A stretch of 64,000 bases of DNA from Aquila chrysaetos chrysaetos (taxonomy: Eukaryota > Chordata > Aves > Accipitriformes > Accipitridae): positions 26,814,001 through 26,878,000 of the forward strand of contig NC_044018.1 of NCBI RefSeq assembly GCF_900496995.4. Reading direction: 5' to 3'. Position 1 is the stretch's first letter; each line of letters opens with the position of its first letter. The position numbers were made by a program, and so were the translations under genes. Below the pieces are notes generated by a model, which saw only the letters and a program-made list of their open reading frames with translations, ran no database searches and was not told the DNA's origin. Below are positions 1-12,288 of the stretch, piece by piece.

Positions 1-1400
1 GAGCAGCATAACTCTACTGACATGAAGTTCTAATTTATAGTAGTGTGAATGAGACTAGAATCAGACTTTTTCACTTCAAATATGTTCTGCATTGGTGGAT
101 ATTAATAATGAAGATGGCATGATCTAATGAATGGCTGATCTTTCTTATCTGATCACTGCTAGAAACAGCAAGTTTTCGTAGCTTTGCCTCATTTTAATGG
201 TGCTAGTGAGCTAATAAATCAATAGAGCATAGCTGATATGCTTGCTATATTTGGGTAATGGTACCTTAGCAAGTTCTTGCATTGTTTAAAACAGGATCTT
301 GCTGAACAGGATCCTGCTTTCTACACACAAAGAGAAAAATGCCTGAGGTTGGCTAAACAAGATTAATTGCTGGATGCCTCTTGTACCACCAGTGGTTCCA
401 AAAATTCAACAGCTGTTTTGAATAATACCTCTCACCTTAAAACTAGTTTTGCCTCTTTAACCTACAATTCATTACTCAATTAATGCTAAGACAAGAAGGG
501 ACCTAAAGGAACCGTGGTGTTGCAAATGCATTATGTGTTGGAGCATTGTTATGTTCATTTGTAAGATTTGCTGATTAATCCATTCTTTTCACAAAAAGTA
601 CGGTATTCATTTTTCTTTTGCTGCTCGTTACATCTTACTGCCTGGTAGTTACTACCCTTATTACCCCACTGAATTTTATGGCTGTATAGATTTCCAAACC
701 TGGCTTTTTCTATCAGTCTTCCTCTCTTGCTCTTTGGTTCTGTCTACTTGCTCATTTACCGTCTTCCCTTCTTCACTATTTAGTTGATGATAGCCTATTT
801 GCTTCTCAGGAGCTGCTTAGTGCTGCTGCTGGGGAAGCAGCACTTCCACCTTGAAATACCATTATAAGAGGAAAGATGCCAGAGGGGCTTCACAGACAAA
901 ATCTGGAACATGACTGACCACGATTGCTCAGGTAAATAAACAGCAAGGCTGGTGGTTTTTTATTGAACTGTCATGTGGCATGCGCCTTAAAAGAGAGAAA
1001 GGGGACAGAGAAGAGCTGTTAAATGAGAACAGTGAAAGGAAGATGGGAAGGAAGGACATATTCACACAATCTATCTCTACTGCCAATACAGCAGTCTATT
1101 TCTCTCCAGCAGCCATGCTTACGTGGTTTGCTTCCCAAGAATGAAAGCACCTATTAAAATGTTCCGCAAAGGCTGAACAGAAACCCTCTGGCTCAGCTAC
1201 CTCTTAACCCAAGTTTTCAGAAACTTTAAAATTCATTCTGCTTTGATAAAAGGCTCCTAATTTAAGATGCTATTAGACTAGTATGGAACTAATCCTCTGA
1301 ATCAAATAGATTTTAAAATGAAAGGGCTAGTCTCTAAGATATGAAAAAATGCTGCCTGTTTGTGTGATTAATAAAAATGCAAGTCTGCAATAGAATTATC

Positions 1401-1422
1401 ATTATTATTATTATTATTATTA
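1401..1422. repeat. (ATT)n microsatellite
   Basis: Seven consecutive ATT units in AT-rich intergenic DNA. It is a simple repeat likely to vary in length. Confidence 0.9.
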
Positions 1423-1997
1423 TGGAGGGGCAAAATGTGTTTGACAAAGCAATAAACTTGGATGCTGAAGTAGGGTTGGTTTGCTCTCTATGAACGTCAG
1501 TTCCTGTGAGCTATCAGATGCAATAAAGCATAAAATAGTGTTTGATTTATATTCACATGGTCCAATATCATATAATAAGTGGCATTGAAAGCCACAATGT
1601 ATATCGTCTAGGGCTGGTAATTTCATTTCAGTATTTTTGGATTAGTGATGGGAAGTTATGGATTAGAAGAGATATCAATGTATGTGAACCTTTTAGCTAA
1701 ATAAAGTACTCTCCTGAGATACGAGGGTTCATAGATATAACCTTGAATTTATGCTTCTTTTAAGTGCTGGATAGCCGGTATATTCTTTGTTGTAGAAGTT
1801 TGTAAAACCACATGTTAAACAGGTTTTGCACTGAAAAAAAACAGCTGACAAAATAAGAATTACACGCTTTTGAGCATTTGCTGTTCACTTGCATATGAAA
1901 GGAACAGATTTAAACTGTTGCACTAGTCTTGATGCAAATAGTATAATTAAAAGCAAAGGTAAATAGGCACTAAAATTCATCAGGTGAATCTATTTTG

Positions 1998-2110
1998 CTA
2001 ACACAGTTTCACAAATTAGAAAGCCAGAGGGGACTACCATAATTATCTAGTCTGACCTCTTGCATACTACAGGTCATGCGACTTTTCTGAATTAATATAC
2101 ATTTCAGCTA
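1998..2110 (-). repeat. Old CR1-like LINE fragment
   Basis: The stretch has the layout of the reverse complement of a CR1 3' end: an Ag-ccAGAggGGAC-type start, then ATTATCTAGTCTGACCTCTTGCAT, which matches the usual 'atcatctagtccaacc-cc' pattern of CR1 tails with many substitutions. It is highly diverged, so the family assignment is by motif only. Confidence 0.45.
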
Positions 2111-4131
2111 CCACTTAGCTTTTAGAAAGGTATTTGATCTTGATTTTAGAATGTACAGCTAAAATGACTCAATTGAAAAAGTATTTCTTCAATAGCAGAG
2201 TTTTGTACGTGGGGAATATTTTTGCTTAGTCAAGTTTCACTCATACTTCTATATATCTTAATCTGTTTTCACAGGTATACTTATTTATACCATCAAAGAT
2301 CACATCAAGCTTTCCAGCTACAGATCCATGATGAAAGAGCGTGTTTAGCTGATTACCCCTGATCTTTGGATTACCTGTCAGCTTTGTCAAGGTCATTGAA
2401 CAGGGAGTGTAACAGAACCAAGAACTGACAGTAGAAATGCACAGACTCAGTGATGATTCTTTGTGTACCGTTCAGTTCTGAGATCTGTTAGTTAGCCCAT
2501 TTTTAATCTCTATAATGTGTGCTGTATTGATTTTTTACTATCCTGTCTTCCTAATCAGAATGTGCAGTATCAATCAAAGCAAATGTCTTACAGTATTCTA
2601 GGAATACCATTTATGCAGTTTTTCAATCTGCATAATCAATTATTCATGTCTTTATAAATCAAACTTGTAATCTTGCTGAAAAAATAATGAGCCCTAAGAT
2701 GTATTTTTCATAAAACCATGTTGTTTCTTAATATTTTTACCTTTTTAATTAAATTCCTTATTATTGGTGAGGGGGGAAGAAAAAAGCACTCTATGTCATA
2801 AAAGGTATTACCTGCTTCAGACTTTATGGCAAGTTGGAAGCAAATATTGGAATTATGGACCGACATTTTAACATATGAAACAAGCTGGAGCATGAGCGTG
2901 GTTGTCTGTTACTGATCACCAAATGGTCATGCTCGAAGTCTTTTCGCCACTAGCAAAGATCATGACAAGCTCCTTAAATACGTCACTGTGTACCAAGTAG
3001 GCCTGCATTCCCACATTCTCAGGAGAGTTTAAATCACTTCTCAAAACTCATACCTCAACTAGTATAACCTTAGATGTTTTCATTAGTTGCAGAGTGTCTA
3101 ATCTTTATTTATGATGCTTGCAAATTCTACCTTTCTAATTTATGTAAGATAGGTGCTGATCCTACCTGTATATCTGAGTATATCTCACTCTTTAACGTAT
3201 GTAGCCTAAAAAGCCCACTCAACTTCCCTGTGGAACAGGAAAGGGATTTTTTCTTTGGTTTACAGGGAACTAAAGCAAAGAGAGCAGATCTATAGAAATA
3301 GCTGCAGGTATACCAGGTGTAGATACGCTGTATTGGACTTTGAAGGCAGTAGAGAAGGCTGCACACCAAAAAAGAACAATTCAGGAACGTAAAGTACTGT
3401 CTAGGACTATGCCCTACAGCGTTAATGAATATCTGCCTCTCTATTATGCTTATGTGTTGGAAGTAGAGTCCCACCATAATAGTTCCTCCATTCCGATGGA
3501 GGTGCAGACCGTGCACTGAAATGCTTAATGGGGTGAGGTGTGCCATTTCACAATGGAAGTGGTGCTTATATCAGACTCATTAAACTATTCAGCTAGGAAG
3601 TAAACAGATTACCTGAATAAGAGGGGAGGGGGTTCAGTCAGAGAGGGACAAGTCCAGAACTACCTCTTCTCTTTCAGGAACTGTACACTGGGCAAAGTAT
3701 GAAAATAATTCAAGAAGCAATGACCAGAAGCCAGGAATCCTATCACACTGTTTAACTAGCACTTCTGGGCTCTCTTGAGTTGCTTTCTGCCAGCTCAGCT
3801 CAATTCAGAATAGCTAAGGGGCAGTTGCTGTCTTGAGATCCCAAGCTGGACGTTTGAAACAACCTCAGAGCAGGGAGTCTGAATGCTAGACTACAGGGAG
3901 CTCTCAGCGATCTTCAAATTCGATGAAACGCCACGCTTGCCTGATCAGTGGTCTCGGGGATATTCCTATCAGGGTTAATTCCTCTGGTTTAGCCCCATAA
4001 TCAGCCCAGCTTTCAAAGGGGCACAGAAAGGAGACAGCCTCATTAGCCACTCGTTTTTAATACCTCCTTTCACCCTGTGCTTCCTTCCACAGCAGCCTTC
4101 CACTGCCTTTAATCTACAAATATCTGGAATA

Positions 4132-4138
4132 TATATAA
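4132..4138 (+). promoter_or_regulatory. Candidate TATA element upstream of HCRTR2
   Basis: TATATAA occurs at the 5' edge of the CpG island, about 660 bp upstream of the HCRTR2 start codon. If used, transcription would start near 4160-4170 and the large inverted repeat at 4408-4519 would lie in the transcript. The motif is short and occurs often by chance, so this is only a candidate. Confidence 0.2.
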
Positions 4139-4407
4139 TACTGAATTTAGAAACGTCTAAGGAGAAGTGCCTGTGCGAGAGAGGGTGGGAAACCGAAGGC
4201 AACCAGAGTCGGAAGAGGGGTGAGCGAACCGGGAGCAGGGTCGGGGGGAGAGATGCGGGGCTATGGATGGGGGGTGTGTGTGCAGAGATGCGGGGGGAAG
4301 GGGAGCTGGCGGTGCATGTGCATGGTTTGGGGAACCAAAATCGGCGTCGTCCGAAACGGACGTGACTTTTCCAGCGGGGGCAGGTGCAGCCCGGCACCCG
4401 GGGCATG

Positions 4408-4519
4408 CAACCCACCCTGACCAGGCTTTTTCCCCGGCCGAGCGGGGGGCGCAGCCTCCGCGAACGCGGAGGCTGCGCCCCCCGCTCGGCCGGGGAAAAA
4501 GCCTGGTCAGGGCGGGTTG
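4408..4519. repeat. Near-perfect 112-bp inverted repeat with 2-bp spacer
   Basis: Left arm 4415-4462 and right arm 4465-4512 are exact reverse complements over 48 bp around an AA spacer (4463-4464). Beyond one mismatched pair (4414/4513) a further 6 bp match, so the palindrome runs 4408-4519. Arms are very GC-rich (CCCCGGCCGAGCGGGGGGCG core, followed by CAGCCTCCGCG). It would form an exceptionally stable hairpin or cruciform. It lies inside the HCRTR2 CpG island, ending 273 bp before the ATG. It may be a real structure, a template-switch product, or an assembly fold-back artefact. Confidence 0.95.
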
Positions 4520-4679
4520 GGGACCGACGCGGATCCCCAGCCTGTTCCCGCATTGGCTCCCGTAAGTTCCCGCGTCATTTTTCTCCCCACACCCCGCTTT
4601 TCGCACTGGCAACCACAAGCCTCGATGGACGGGCGGGAGAAAGCTCGGATGCTCTGAGAGGGTCTGGGGTTTGGGGTTT

Positions 4680-4768
4680 TTTTTTTTGTTGTTGGTTTGT
4701 TTGGCTGGGTTTTGTTTGGTTGTTGTTTTTTTTTTGGAGGGGGGGGGGGTGTTTGTTTGTTTTTTTCC
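4680..4768. repeat. T/G-rich low-complexity tract
   Basis: A strand-biased block of T homopolymers, GTT/GTTT repeats and a run of about ten G residues, directly 5' of the HCRTR2 start. The terminal pyrimidine run leads into TTTTTTCCCAG, which reads as a 3' splice site (AG at 4770-4771). Confidence 0.75.
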
Positions 4769-4769
4769 C

Positions 4770-4771
4770 AG
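4770..4771 (+). promoter_or_regulatory. Candidate 3' splice site in HCRTR2 5' UTR
   Basis: A long T-rich tract (4751-4767) followed by CCCAG fits a strong vertebrate splice acceptor, 21 nt before the start codon. If used, the start codon lies in the second exon of the transcript and the 4.4-4.5 kb inverted repeat would be either in the removed intron or in an upstream non-coding exon. No donor can be assigned with confidence. Confidence 0.35.
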
Positions 4772-4792
4772 CCCCCGGACTAACCACCAGGG

Positions 4793-5021
4793 ATGTCCAG
4801 GATTCAACCCGAGGATGGTTCCCCTCCGTGCAGGAATTGGACGACCGGGTCGGAGCTAAACGAAACGCGGGAGGCTCTTTTAACCCCTTCCTCCGACTAC
4901 GACGATGAGGAGTTCCTGCGATACCTCTGGAAAGAGTATTTGCATCCCAAGGACTACGAATGGGCGCTGATCGCCGGCTACATCGTCGTCTTCATCGTGG
5001 CGCTCGTCGGGAACGTCCTGG
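4793..5021 (+). CDS. HCRTR2: HCRTR2 exon 1 (N terminus and TM1)
   Basis: Encodes residues 1-76 plus the first base of V77. The ATG at 4793 is chosen because the next residues match the type 2 receptor N terminus. Visible features are N-glycosylation sequons at N15 (NWT) and N23 (NET), the acidic DYDDEEFLRYLWKEYLHP segment that forms the ligand-contacting amphipathic helix in orexin receptors, and most of TM1 ending in GNVL. The donor is G|GTGAGT at 5022. The exon lies inside the CpG island. Confidence 0.96.
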
Positions 5022-8000
5022 GTGAGTCGCGCTCCCCCAAACTTCCCGTTCCCCCTCGCCGAGACGGGGTTTGCACGGATGGTTTTCACCCGTGGTTGGA
5101 AACCGGGCGTGGGTTTCGCTTCCCCCTCTGGAAACGCGGGTGTCCCCAGCGGGGGAAAGTTAAGGCTGCGCGGAAGGGGCCTTCGCTGCGGGACGCCGCG
5201 AAAACCGCTTCCCTCCCGCGCTGCGGCGGCAGCCGCTCGCTGCCGGGGCCGGGCAGGCGGAGAGCGGCCGGCGGAGCTCACCGGGGGCAGCCGGGGGGGC
5301 CGAGCCGGGGGCTGCCGGCCGGCTCCCGTCCCTGTCCGCCGGGCCGAGGTGCTGAACCTTCCCCCCCCCCCCCCCCGCCTCCCGCCCTGCCCGCCGCGGC
5401 CGGCGGCTCCGCCTCTCAGCCCGCCCGGGTAGGCGGCTGCTCCCCGTCACAGCCCCGGCCCGCTCGGCGGAGCCCGGCGCCGCGCTGGGAACGACCGAGG
5501 CGCGGTGTTTCCTGAAGGACAGAGACCGGGGGTGCGGGGCGCGGTAAGGGACCGGGGACGGCGGGCCCCCCCCCCCCCTCCGTGAGGGGAACCGGCGGTC
5601 GCTGCCCTCAGCCGCCGGCGGGCGGAAGGCGCGCGACGCGCAGCTCGCGCCTCCCGGCCGGCGCAACGGCCGCGCTCGCGAGCCGTACGGCGCGGGGATG
5701 GCGGCGGGGGGGGAAGCAGGGGCGAGGGCGGGGCGGCGACCTCCCGGGCTCTCATTGAGGGAAGCGAGGCGAGGCGGAGCCTCGGGCCCCGCCTCCTCCC
5801 CGCTCCCATTCATCCCCGAAGGAGGCGGCGGGGGAGGGGGGCCGAGGGTCACGGGCGGGCGGCGGGGCGGGCACGTTTACGGGAACGGGCGGTGTGGGGG
5901 GGGGGAACGGCGAGCGGGCCCCGGCGGCCAGGAGCCCGCCCGCCGCCCCCCCCCCGCCTCTCTCCGCTCCCCCGAGCTGGCGGCTGCAGCGGGGGAGCGC
6001 GGCGGAGGGCGGGCCGGCCCCCCCGCCCGCCATTGTCGCCGGGCTGTCGGAGAAGGCGCCTGTGCCGGCGCAGGGGAGCGCGCCCCCCCCCCGTCCGTCC
6101 CCCCCGTCCCCGTCCCCGGCCGCGGGGCAGGCACGCGTGTGCACGTGGACGCGCCCGGGGCCTCGGCGGGCGCCGCTCCCTCCCGCCGCCGCGCTCTTGG
6201 TTTGCCGATGGCCGGGCGAGCGGAGGGGACCTCGGTCTTCGTCAGTTCCGCGGGTGTGAGCGAGCGGGGGGGCGGCGGGGAGGCGGCTTCGCCCCGAGGA
6301 CCCGCTTAGGCGGAGTCCCGGCCATTTGCATTCTTCATTCACGTCGGTGACATTTTCATGAACGGAGTGGCGCACGAGCGCGGCCGGCCCTGCCATACGG
6401 GTCTTCCATTCATGTTTTTCAGAAGGGTTCATGCGTGTCAGGGCTGTCATCTGCAAGCTCTCTAGGCTTCCCGAGGCAAGACGCAAATAAGACTGCAGCC
6501 AAAGGCAAAATTTTGCAAGGCTTTTTTTTCTTGCAACGGACTGATGATGCTATTTTAATTTTTTTTGTGGAAGGGTGCACTGCCTGCCTTTAAACATCCA
6601 CTGTGCACGTTGGCAAAACCAGTGAGTTTTCAGCCAAAGAGGTTACGTTAGAGCTATTCAGAAGCCTGAGCATGTTTGCTCGGCAGCCACCTTGACAGGC
6701 GGTGTAAAGGTAATAGCCCTCACAAAGAGGCTGTACTTTAAACTAGGGAGAAAAGCATCCTTCCTTCTGATCTTGAGCAAAGCTGGTTTTAGGAGAACTA
6801 GCTGTGTTTACCTATTTGCCTCCACCCGTTTTGTAAACAGGCTGTCCTCTTGCCTTTAAAGATTCAAGGTCAAATCTTCAGCTATAAGAGTCCTCACCCT
6901 GTTGATGCTTTTTTTCCCCTGAAGCCACACGGAGGAAAGCTTTCCTCTCTGTGCACTTGCAAATAGAGACGATATTGGTGATGATGTAGAGCCGCTCCTC
7001 CCCGACATTTGTGTACGTTATCTTTTTGCTTGGGATGGAAGCTGGCATTTGGCTGTCCACCCACCTTTTTTTTACCGGACTGCTTCTGCTCAAGCCGTTT
7101 GCTCTTTAAACTGCCTTTGTGCATTATACAGACCTCGCCCACCCAAACTGCTGCTTCTGTTTACCGGCAAGTTGTTTGTGGGATCTGCAGGTGCAGGTCC
7201 TCGTTAGCTGTACACGATCTCATCTTTATGCAAGAAAGCTCATACTGCACTGATTGCAGGCTCGCATGATTTTGAGGAGAGAAACGGATGTGGTCTAATG
7301 CTCTTTCCAAAGACATTGTTGTGAAACTTAATATTTGACTACCAGTGAAAATCTGATAGAGAACAGGGCGCATGTTGAAGTCTCCGAGAAGCTAATTTCT
7401 CCTGCTTGAAAAATCCATATTCAAGGTTAATCTGGGATTTAGTCATGGACCTTCTTGAAGCAGAGAAGTGATTCTAAAGAGAGTTTTAGTGGCTAATAGG
7501 CTATCACCCTTAATGATGCAGTGTGTTCCTCTGGTTATGTTTGACCAGTGCTGCTGGACTCATGTGGCATGTGGAGTCAATGCTTTGATTCTATTTTGTC
7601 TATATCCTATTCAAACAGCACTTAAGTAACCAGCAAAGACCCTTTCCTTCCCTATGTGGAACTGAAAAATTATATTTCTGCCTCATATTTTGATTTGTGC
7701 ATTCACATGGGATTAAGAGACTCATTGTGTCCCAGCAATAACATCTGTGCAAGTGGAAGGCACAGCGCATCCCTCAGTTGTTAGTAATAAACTAGATTGA
7801 AGCATTCTGACAGTTAATTAAAAACCAAGTGTAGAATATGAAGCTTGAACTTTGATTGACATCTACTGGGCTCTTGAGTGAGCTGCACTGCAGGAATTCT
7901 ACTTCTAGTAGCATATAACAAGGTCTGCATTGCTATTTGGCTTTCAATTTAATTAGGAGAGTTGACAAACACTGTCCCAGCTGCTGCACAAACCAGCTAG

Positions 8001-9468
8001 AATGAAAACTGTTAGCAAGTCTCTGCATTTGAATGCAAATTTCATTATTGCATTTAAGTGCTTCATGTCAGTGATTCTCATGTGTGCCCACATTGGCTGC
8101 TCACCAGAGATTTCAGAGCAAGCCACTGAGAAGAAACAGATTTTAAGAAGTTTTTTAGGACATATTTACATGAACATTCAGAGAATCTGAAATCCAGATT
8201 GTAACATCAGTATGCTTTCTCCCGTTTGCTTCTTCAGTCACTATTTATCACTAGGAGCAGAATAGGTGTGGAGGGTAAGCACTTTCTGTTTTGCAAAGAC
8301 CAGAAGATTTCTTCACCACCGCACAGCAATGAAACTCTTGCAACTTCTTTGTACAGCTGGTGCAAACCGTAGGACCTCTTAATGGAGAATGTATATTGAC
8401 TGTAAATACGTTTCTTCTTTATTGGAAAACATTGCATTAAAAGCATTGCTTAAAAACAGAAAACCAGATAATTAAAGAAGGAAAGATATTTTGGGGATGT
8501 ACAGAGGTCTCTGGTTACTGACATCATCATTCCACACTAACCAGTTGCAGCAGTTAGTAACTGGAATAAGACCACAAGGGATTAATGAGTAATGTACAGC
8601 TCCATATATTTAACTCCATTTATACAGGCAAAGGCTGGGAATGGTCCTCATTTAAGTTATTAATTCACAAGGGTCAGAACTTTTCTAGTGCAATGGTTTC
8701 CTCAGGGAACGTGCATTCATCAAAAGCACAATGTACAGCAGAGATCACTTGGTTTGATCAAAGACTGAAGGCAGAACAAGGAGCCTTCTGGTGTCCCACC
8801 CACTGGGCTGCTGGGCCTCTTGCCAGCCCTCCCCAGAGCTGGCAGGAGCTGAGATCCTGAGCACACACAACCTGCCAGCACCCAGCTTGCGAGTCCTCAG
8901 CACTGCTGGCTTCCGAGGCTAAGAGACCGTGCAGGACATCAGTGAGAGATTTCAGAAACTTTCTTTACTCACACAGTTTGGTGATACTTGTCTTGCTTTC
9001 CAACTCAGAATGAAAACAAATCTAATTGACAGAGAATTACTCTTCTTTGGATAGCTCTATTATTTATTACTTATTTTACAATAACTGCTAGTTGTGCTGA
9101 AACCTGTACAGAACCCGACTGTGGTCCTTTCCTCAAAGAATTCATAGTCTCAACAGCATTCAATTTTTATTTACTGTAGTTTGATTTTTTAGGGCTGGAG
9201 AAGAAAAGGTTTGTGTATAGTTCTAACACCAGGGTCCTAATCAATGCCTATCAATCAGCAACTGTCTCAAATGCTGCTCTGTTACCATTTTAAAGGTCTG
9301 GTGAATACCGAGGTCTAGGCATACATGTATGTGTTGCTAGAATTGGATGAGTCGTGTATTCTCTTAAATGGTGCCGTGATCTTCATGAATCCTATTTGAT
9401 CACTGTAGATGGGCATATTTAATTTAATCACATTTTAAATTATTACATTTAATTTTGTCCAGATTACT

Positions 9469-10480
9469 TGGTGTTTTGGGTTTGTGTGGCAGGGGTTTTG
9501 GTAGTGGAGGAGGGGCCGCAGGGATGGCTCCTGTGAGAAGCTGCCAGAAGCTTCCCCGGCTTCAAGTCGGACCCGCCGCTGGCCCAGGCCGAGCCCGTCA
9601 GCGACGGCGGTAGCGCCTCTGGGAGAACAGACTTGAGAAGGGGAACCTGCAGTGCCGGGGGAGATTTGGAATGTGAGAGGAGCCCCTGTGCAGATATGAG
9701 GTGAGTGAAGAAGGGAGGGGGAGGAGGAGCGGGGGAGGAGGGGATGCCCCCGCAGCCCGTGGGGAGACCAGACGGCAGGCTGTCCCCCCCCCAGCCCACG
9801 GAGGGGAGCGGGGGAGCAGATGCCCACCTGCAGCCCGGGGAGAGAGGAGCCCACGCCGGAGCAGGGGGATGGATGCCCCCCAGGATGGCCGGGACTCCAG
9901 GGGAAAGCCCGCGCTGGAGCAGGCTGTGCCTGGAGGACTGCAGCCCGAGGGAAGGACCCACGCTGGAGCAGTTTGTGAAGGACTGCAGCCTGTGGAAAGG
10001 ACCCACGTTGGAGAAGCTCATGGAGGACTGTCTCCCATGGGAGGGACCCCACAGTGGAGCAGGGGACGAGTGAGGAGTCCTCCCCCTGAGGAGGAAGGAG
10101 CGGCAGAGACAAGGTGTGGCGAACTGACCCCAACCCCCATTCCCCGTCCCCCTGCGCCGCCGGGGGGAGAAGGTGGAGAAAACCGGGAGTGGGGTTGAGC
10201 CGGGAAGGAGGGAGGGGTGAGGGGAAGGTGTTCTAAGGTTGGGTTTTACTTCTCAGTATCCCTGTTTTGATTTCATTGGTAGTAAATTAAATTGATTTTG
10301 TTTATTCTCCAAGTTGAGCCTGTCTTTTGCCCGTGACCATAAGTGGTGAGTGATCCCACCCTGTCCTTGTCTCAACCCATGAGCTTTTCTTTATATTTTG
10401 TCCTCATCCCACTGGGACTGGGGGGGAGGAGTGAGCAAGCGGCCTCGTGGTGCTTTGTTCCCAGCTGGGCTTAAACCACA
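9469..10480 (+). mobile_element. Solo LTR, about 1 kb, ERVL-like
   Basis: A GC-rich island in AT-rich intron DNA. It begins TGGTGTTTTGGG and ends GGGCTTAAACCACA. Its last 120 bp (from CTCAACCCATGAG) closely match the 3' ends of the three shorter LTRs in this window, so it is the same broad group. It contains imperfect 45-49-bp tandem units (9913-9961, 9962-10006, 10007-10052 and a partial fourth). I see no clear target duplication, so the exact 5' edge is uncertain by a few bases. Open frames across it on both strands are composition effects, with no viral protein domain seen. Confidence 0.7.
9913..10065 (+). repeat. 45-49-bp tandem repeat inside the LTR
   Basis: Three imperfect copies and a partial fourth of a unit starting GCTGGAGCAG and ending GGACCCAC. 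Copies differ by small indels. Less clear earlier copies lie upstream to about 9790. It looks like an internal expansion of the LTR. Confidence 0.75.
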
Positions 10481-12288
10481 ACTCAGGGAATCCGGCACTG
10501 AAAGGGCTTTACTTTTGTAGTATCAGCATGAGAGTGACTTTTATCTGCTGGATGAATAATGACTAGAGTGGCTTTATAATTAAAAAAAAAAAAATCACAC
10601 AGGAAATGATACAATGTTTATACATTTCATCTACCTAAGATATAGAATGTACATGCTCAATTTATGTAAATTTGAGTATCAACTGAAGTACATTAGTATT
10701 TGCATAACATGGGGATTACTCACAAGAAAGGCTCATCCACATCCTCGTGAGATACACAAAAAGTAGAAAAACATTAAAAGATGAAGCTGATTTGAAATTA
10801 TGCCCTTTCTTTCTAGATTCTTATGTCCAAATGTGTAATTAGTTCCACTGTATGGTTTCTGACCAGAGAGTCCAAAAGGGAGACAGCTCTACTTCCCTTT
10901 ACCATTCTTTATGTCGAAAGGCAATTCTGCCTAGTGTGAATAGTGCAGTCGTATTCAACCCAACTCTGAAAAAGGGCAGTGCCCAAGACTGAAGGAAGGT
11001 GAGCTGCAAGAGATGCTTGATGTTAATACAAATTCTGCTGACTTTCACTTGAGGTCTTCTAAAAGAAAGGACAGTTATATCTGCCTGGAGGCTGCCCTTA
11101 TAGTTGGATAAAGAAGTCATTGGACATGGTTTTTTCAGTCAAAGTAAAATAAGAGGCAGTTTGGCTACTTGTATTCTAATGTCATTCCAAAGGACAATAG
11201 TTCTGCTGTGAACTCATTCAATGATAAAGGAGGAGGACTGGAATCTGAACAAGTAGAAAAGTGCTTGGTCTCGGGTCAAAACCCATTAAAAAGTATTGAA
11301 AGAAACAAAAAATATTTTCCTTTCCATATGGAGTCTTATATTCTGTTTAATTCATAACTACTTTTGATAGTGTTATTGTTCTTTCTTCTGAGGCTACATG
11401 TACATTTTGGAAAGTATAAATTTAGGACTCCTCTGCCATCTGGTTTTCTTCCTTTCTTCTGTCTATCGCACTGCTGATAAAATACGTCTCTGATGTATTA
11501 TAGACTTTGACTTAAAGGCTGGCTATTCAGCAACTCCTGCAGAAGAGCTATCACTGGTTAGTCAGAATTCCCCTACAATGCCAGAACGTTACCAGGTGGC
11601 AGTGGGTGGCAAGGGAAAGCACACATCATGTATTTGACAGATTACCTAGGAAGCAAATACCAAAGTTTACTGTTGCTGGTTCTGTTCTTGTTTCATTTTA
11701 CTTTCAAGACGTGCTGCTGATAAATGTGTGAAACTTAAAGAACTTAGCCCATTTATTTTTACACATTCTCAAAGCTGTTCGAGTGATAGTTCTGAAGACC
11801 ATCTCTGCTATTTAGACCCCAAACATGTGCAACCTTGACGGTGGCAGGATATGCTGCCTAGTATTAATTTTATATTGTGAGTGATGTTTGGAAAGAATCG
11901 TCTACATATGGAAGAAAGAAAGTAACTCAGCAGCACTATTCAGCAACTGTGCAACTCCAAGTAATGCCCTGTCTGCCAGGAGCTGAACAGAGACTAACAC
12001 ATCTTTCCCTTATGTCACTGAAGTACTCCAGACAGAAGTATCTTTGGGGCATTACCAAATAAAATGAAAGCTGTTGTCATTTCCTGCTTTAACTCACCAT
12101 CTTTCCCCAAAATGGAAGGTTTTGGAATGCTTCTTTGCTTTTGAAGTGTTTCTTTTCTGTGTTGCTTGTCAAATGAAACCTTTTTTTTTTTTTTTTGGCC
12201 TTTAGCAGCTGATTTACTTACTGTATGTCTCACAAGTGGAATTTGTCAAAGAAGAGCTAGAATGGACTGTTCCCCAGGGGAAGGAGAG

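Larger units (their letters stand above)
1..4150. other. Upstream intergenic region
   Basis: AT-rich non-coding DNA 5' of HCRTR2. It holds an (ATT)n microsatellite at 1401-1422 and a decayed CR1-like piece near 1998-2110. The short open frames here are not conserved-looking, carry no recognisable domain and have no splice context, so I call no gene. Composition changes to CpG-rich from about 4150. Confidence 0.6.
4150..6320. promoter_or_regulatory. CpG island over the HCRTR2 5' end
   Basis: GC- and CpG-rich DNA begins sharply near 4200 and ends near 6320, against AT-rich flanks. It covers the presumed promoter, coding exon 1 (4793-5021) and the first 1.3 kb of intron 1. Homopolymers include C16 at 5361-5376 and a C run near 5567-5579, and GGGCGGGG-type GC boxes are frequent. 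Many long open frames on both strands are a by-product of the composition and are not called. Confidence 0.8.

Noticed and set aside
3975..6486. Many long open frames on both strands around the HCRTR2 start
   Set aside because: They lie in a CpG island with low stop-codon frequency, are Pro/Arg/Gly/Ala-rich and overlap each other on both strands. The only supported coding frame there is 4793-5021.
9435..10198. Open frames of 122-232 residues on both strands
   Set aside because: They coincide with the GC-rich LTR and its tandem repeats and show no protein domain.
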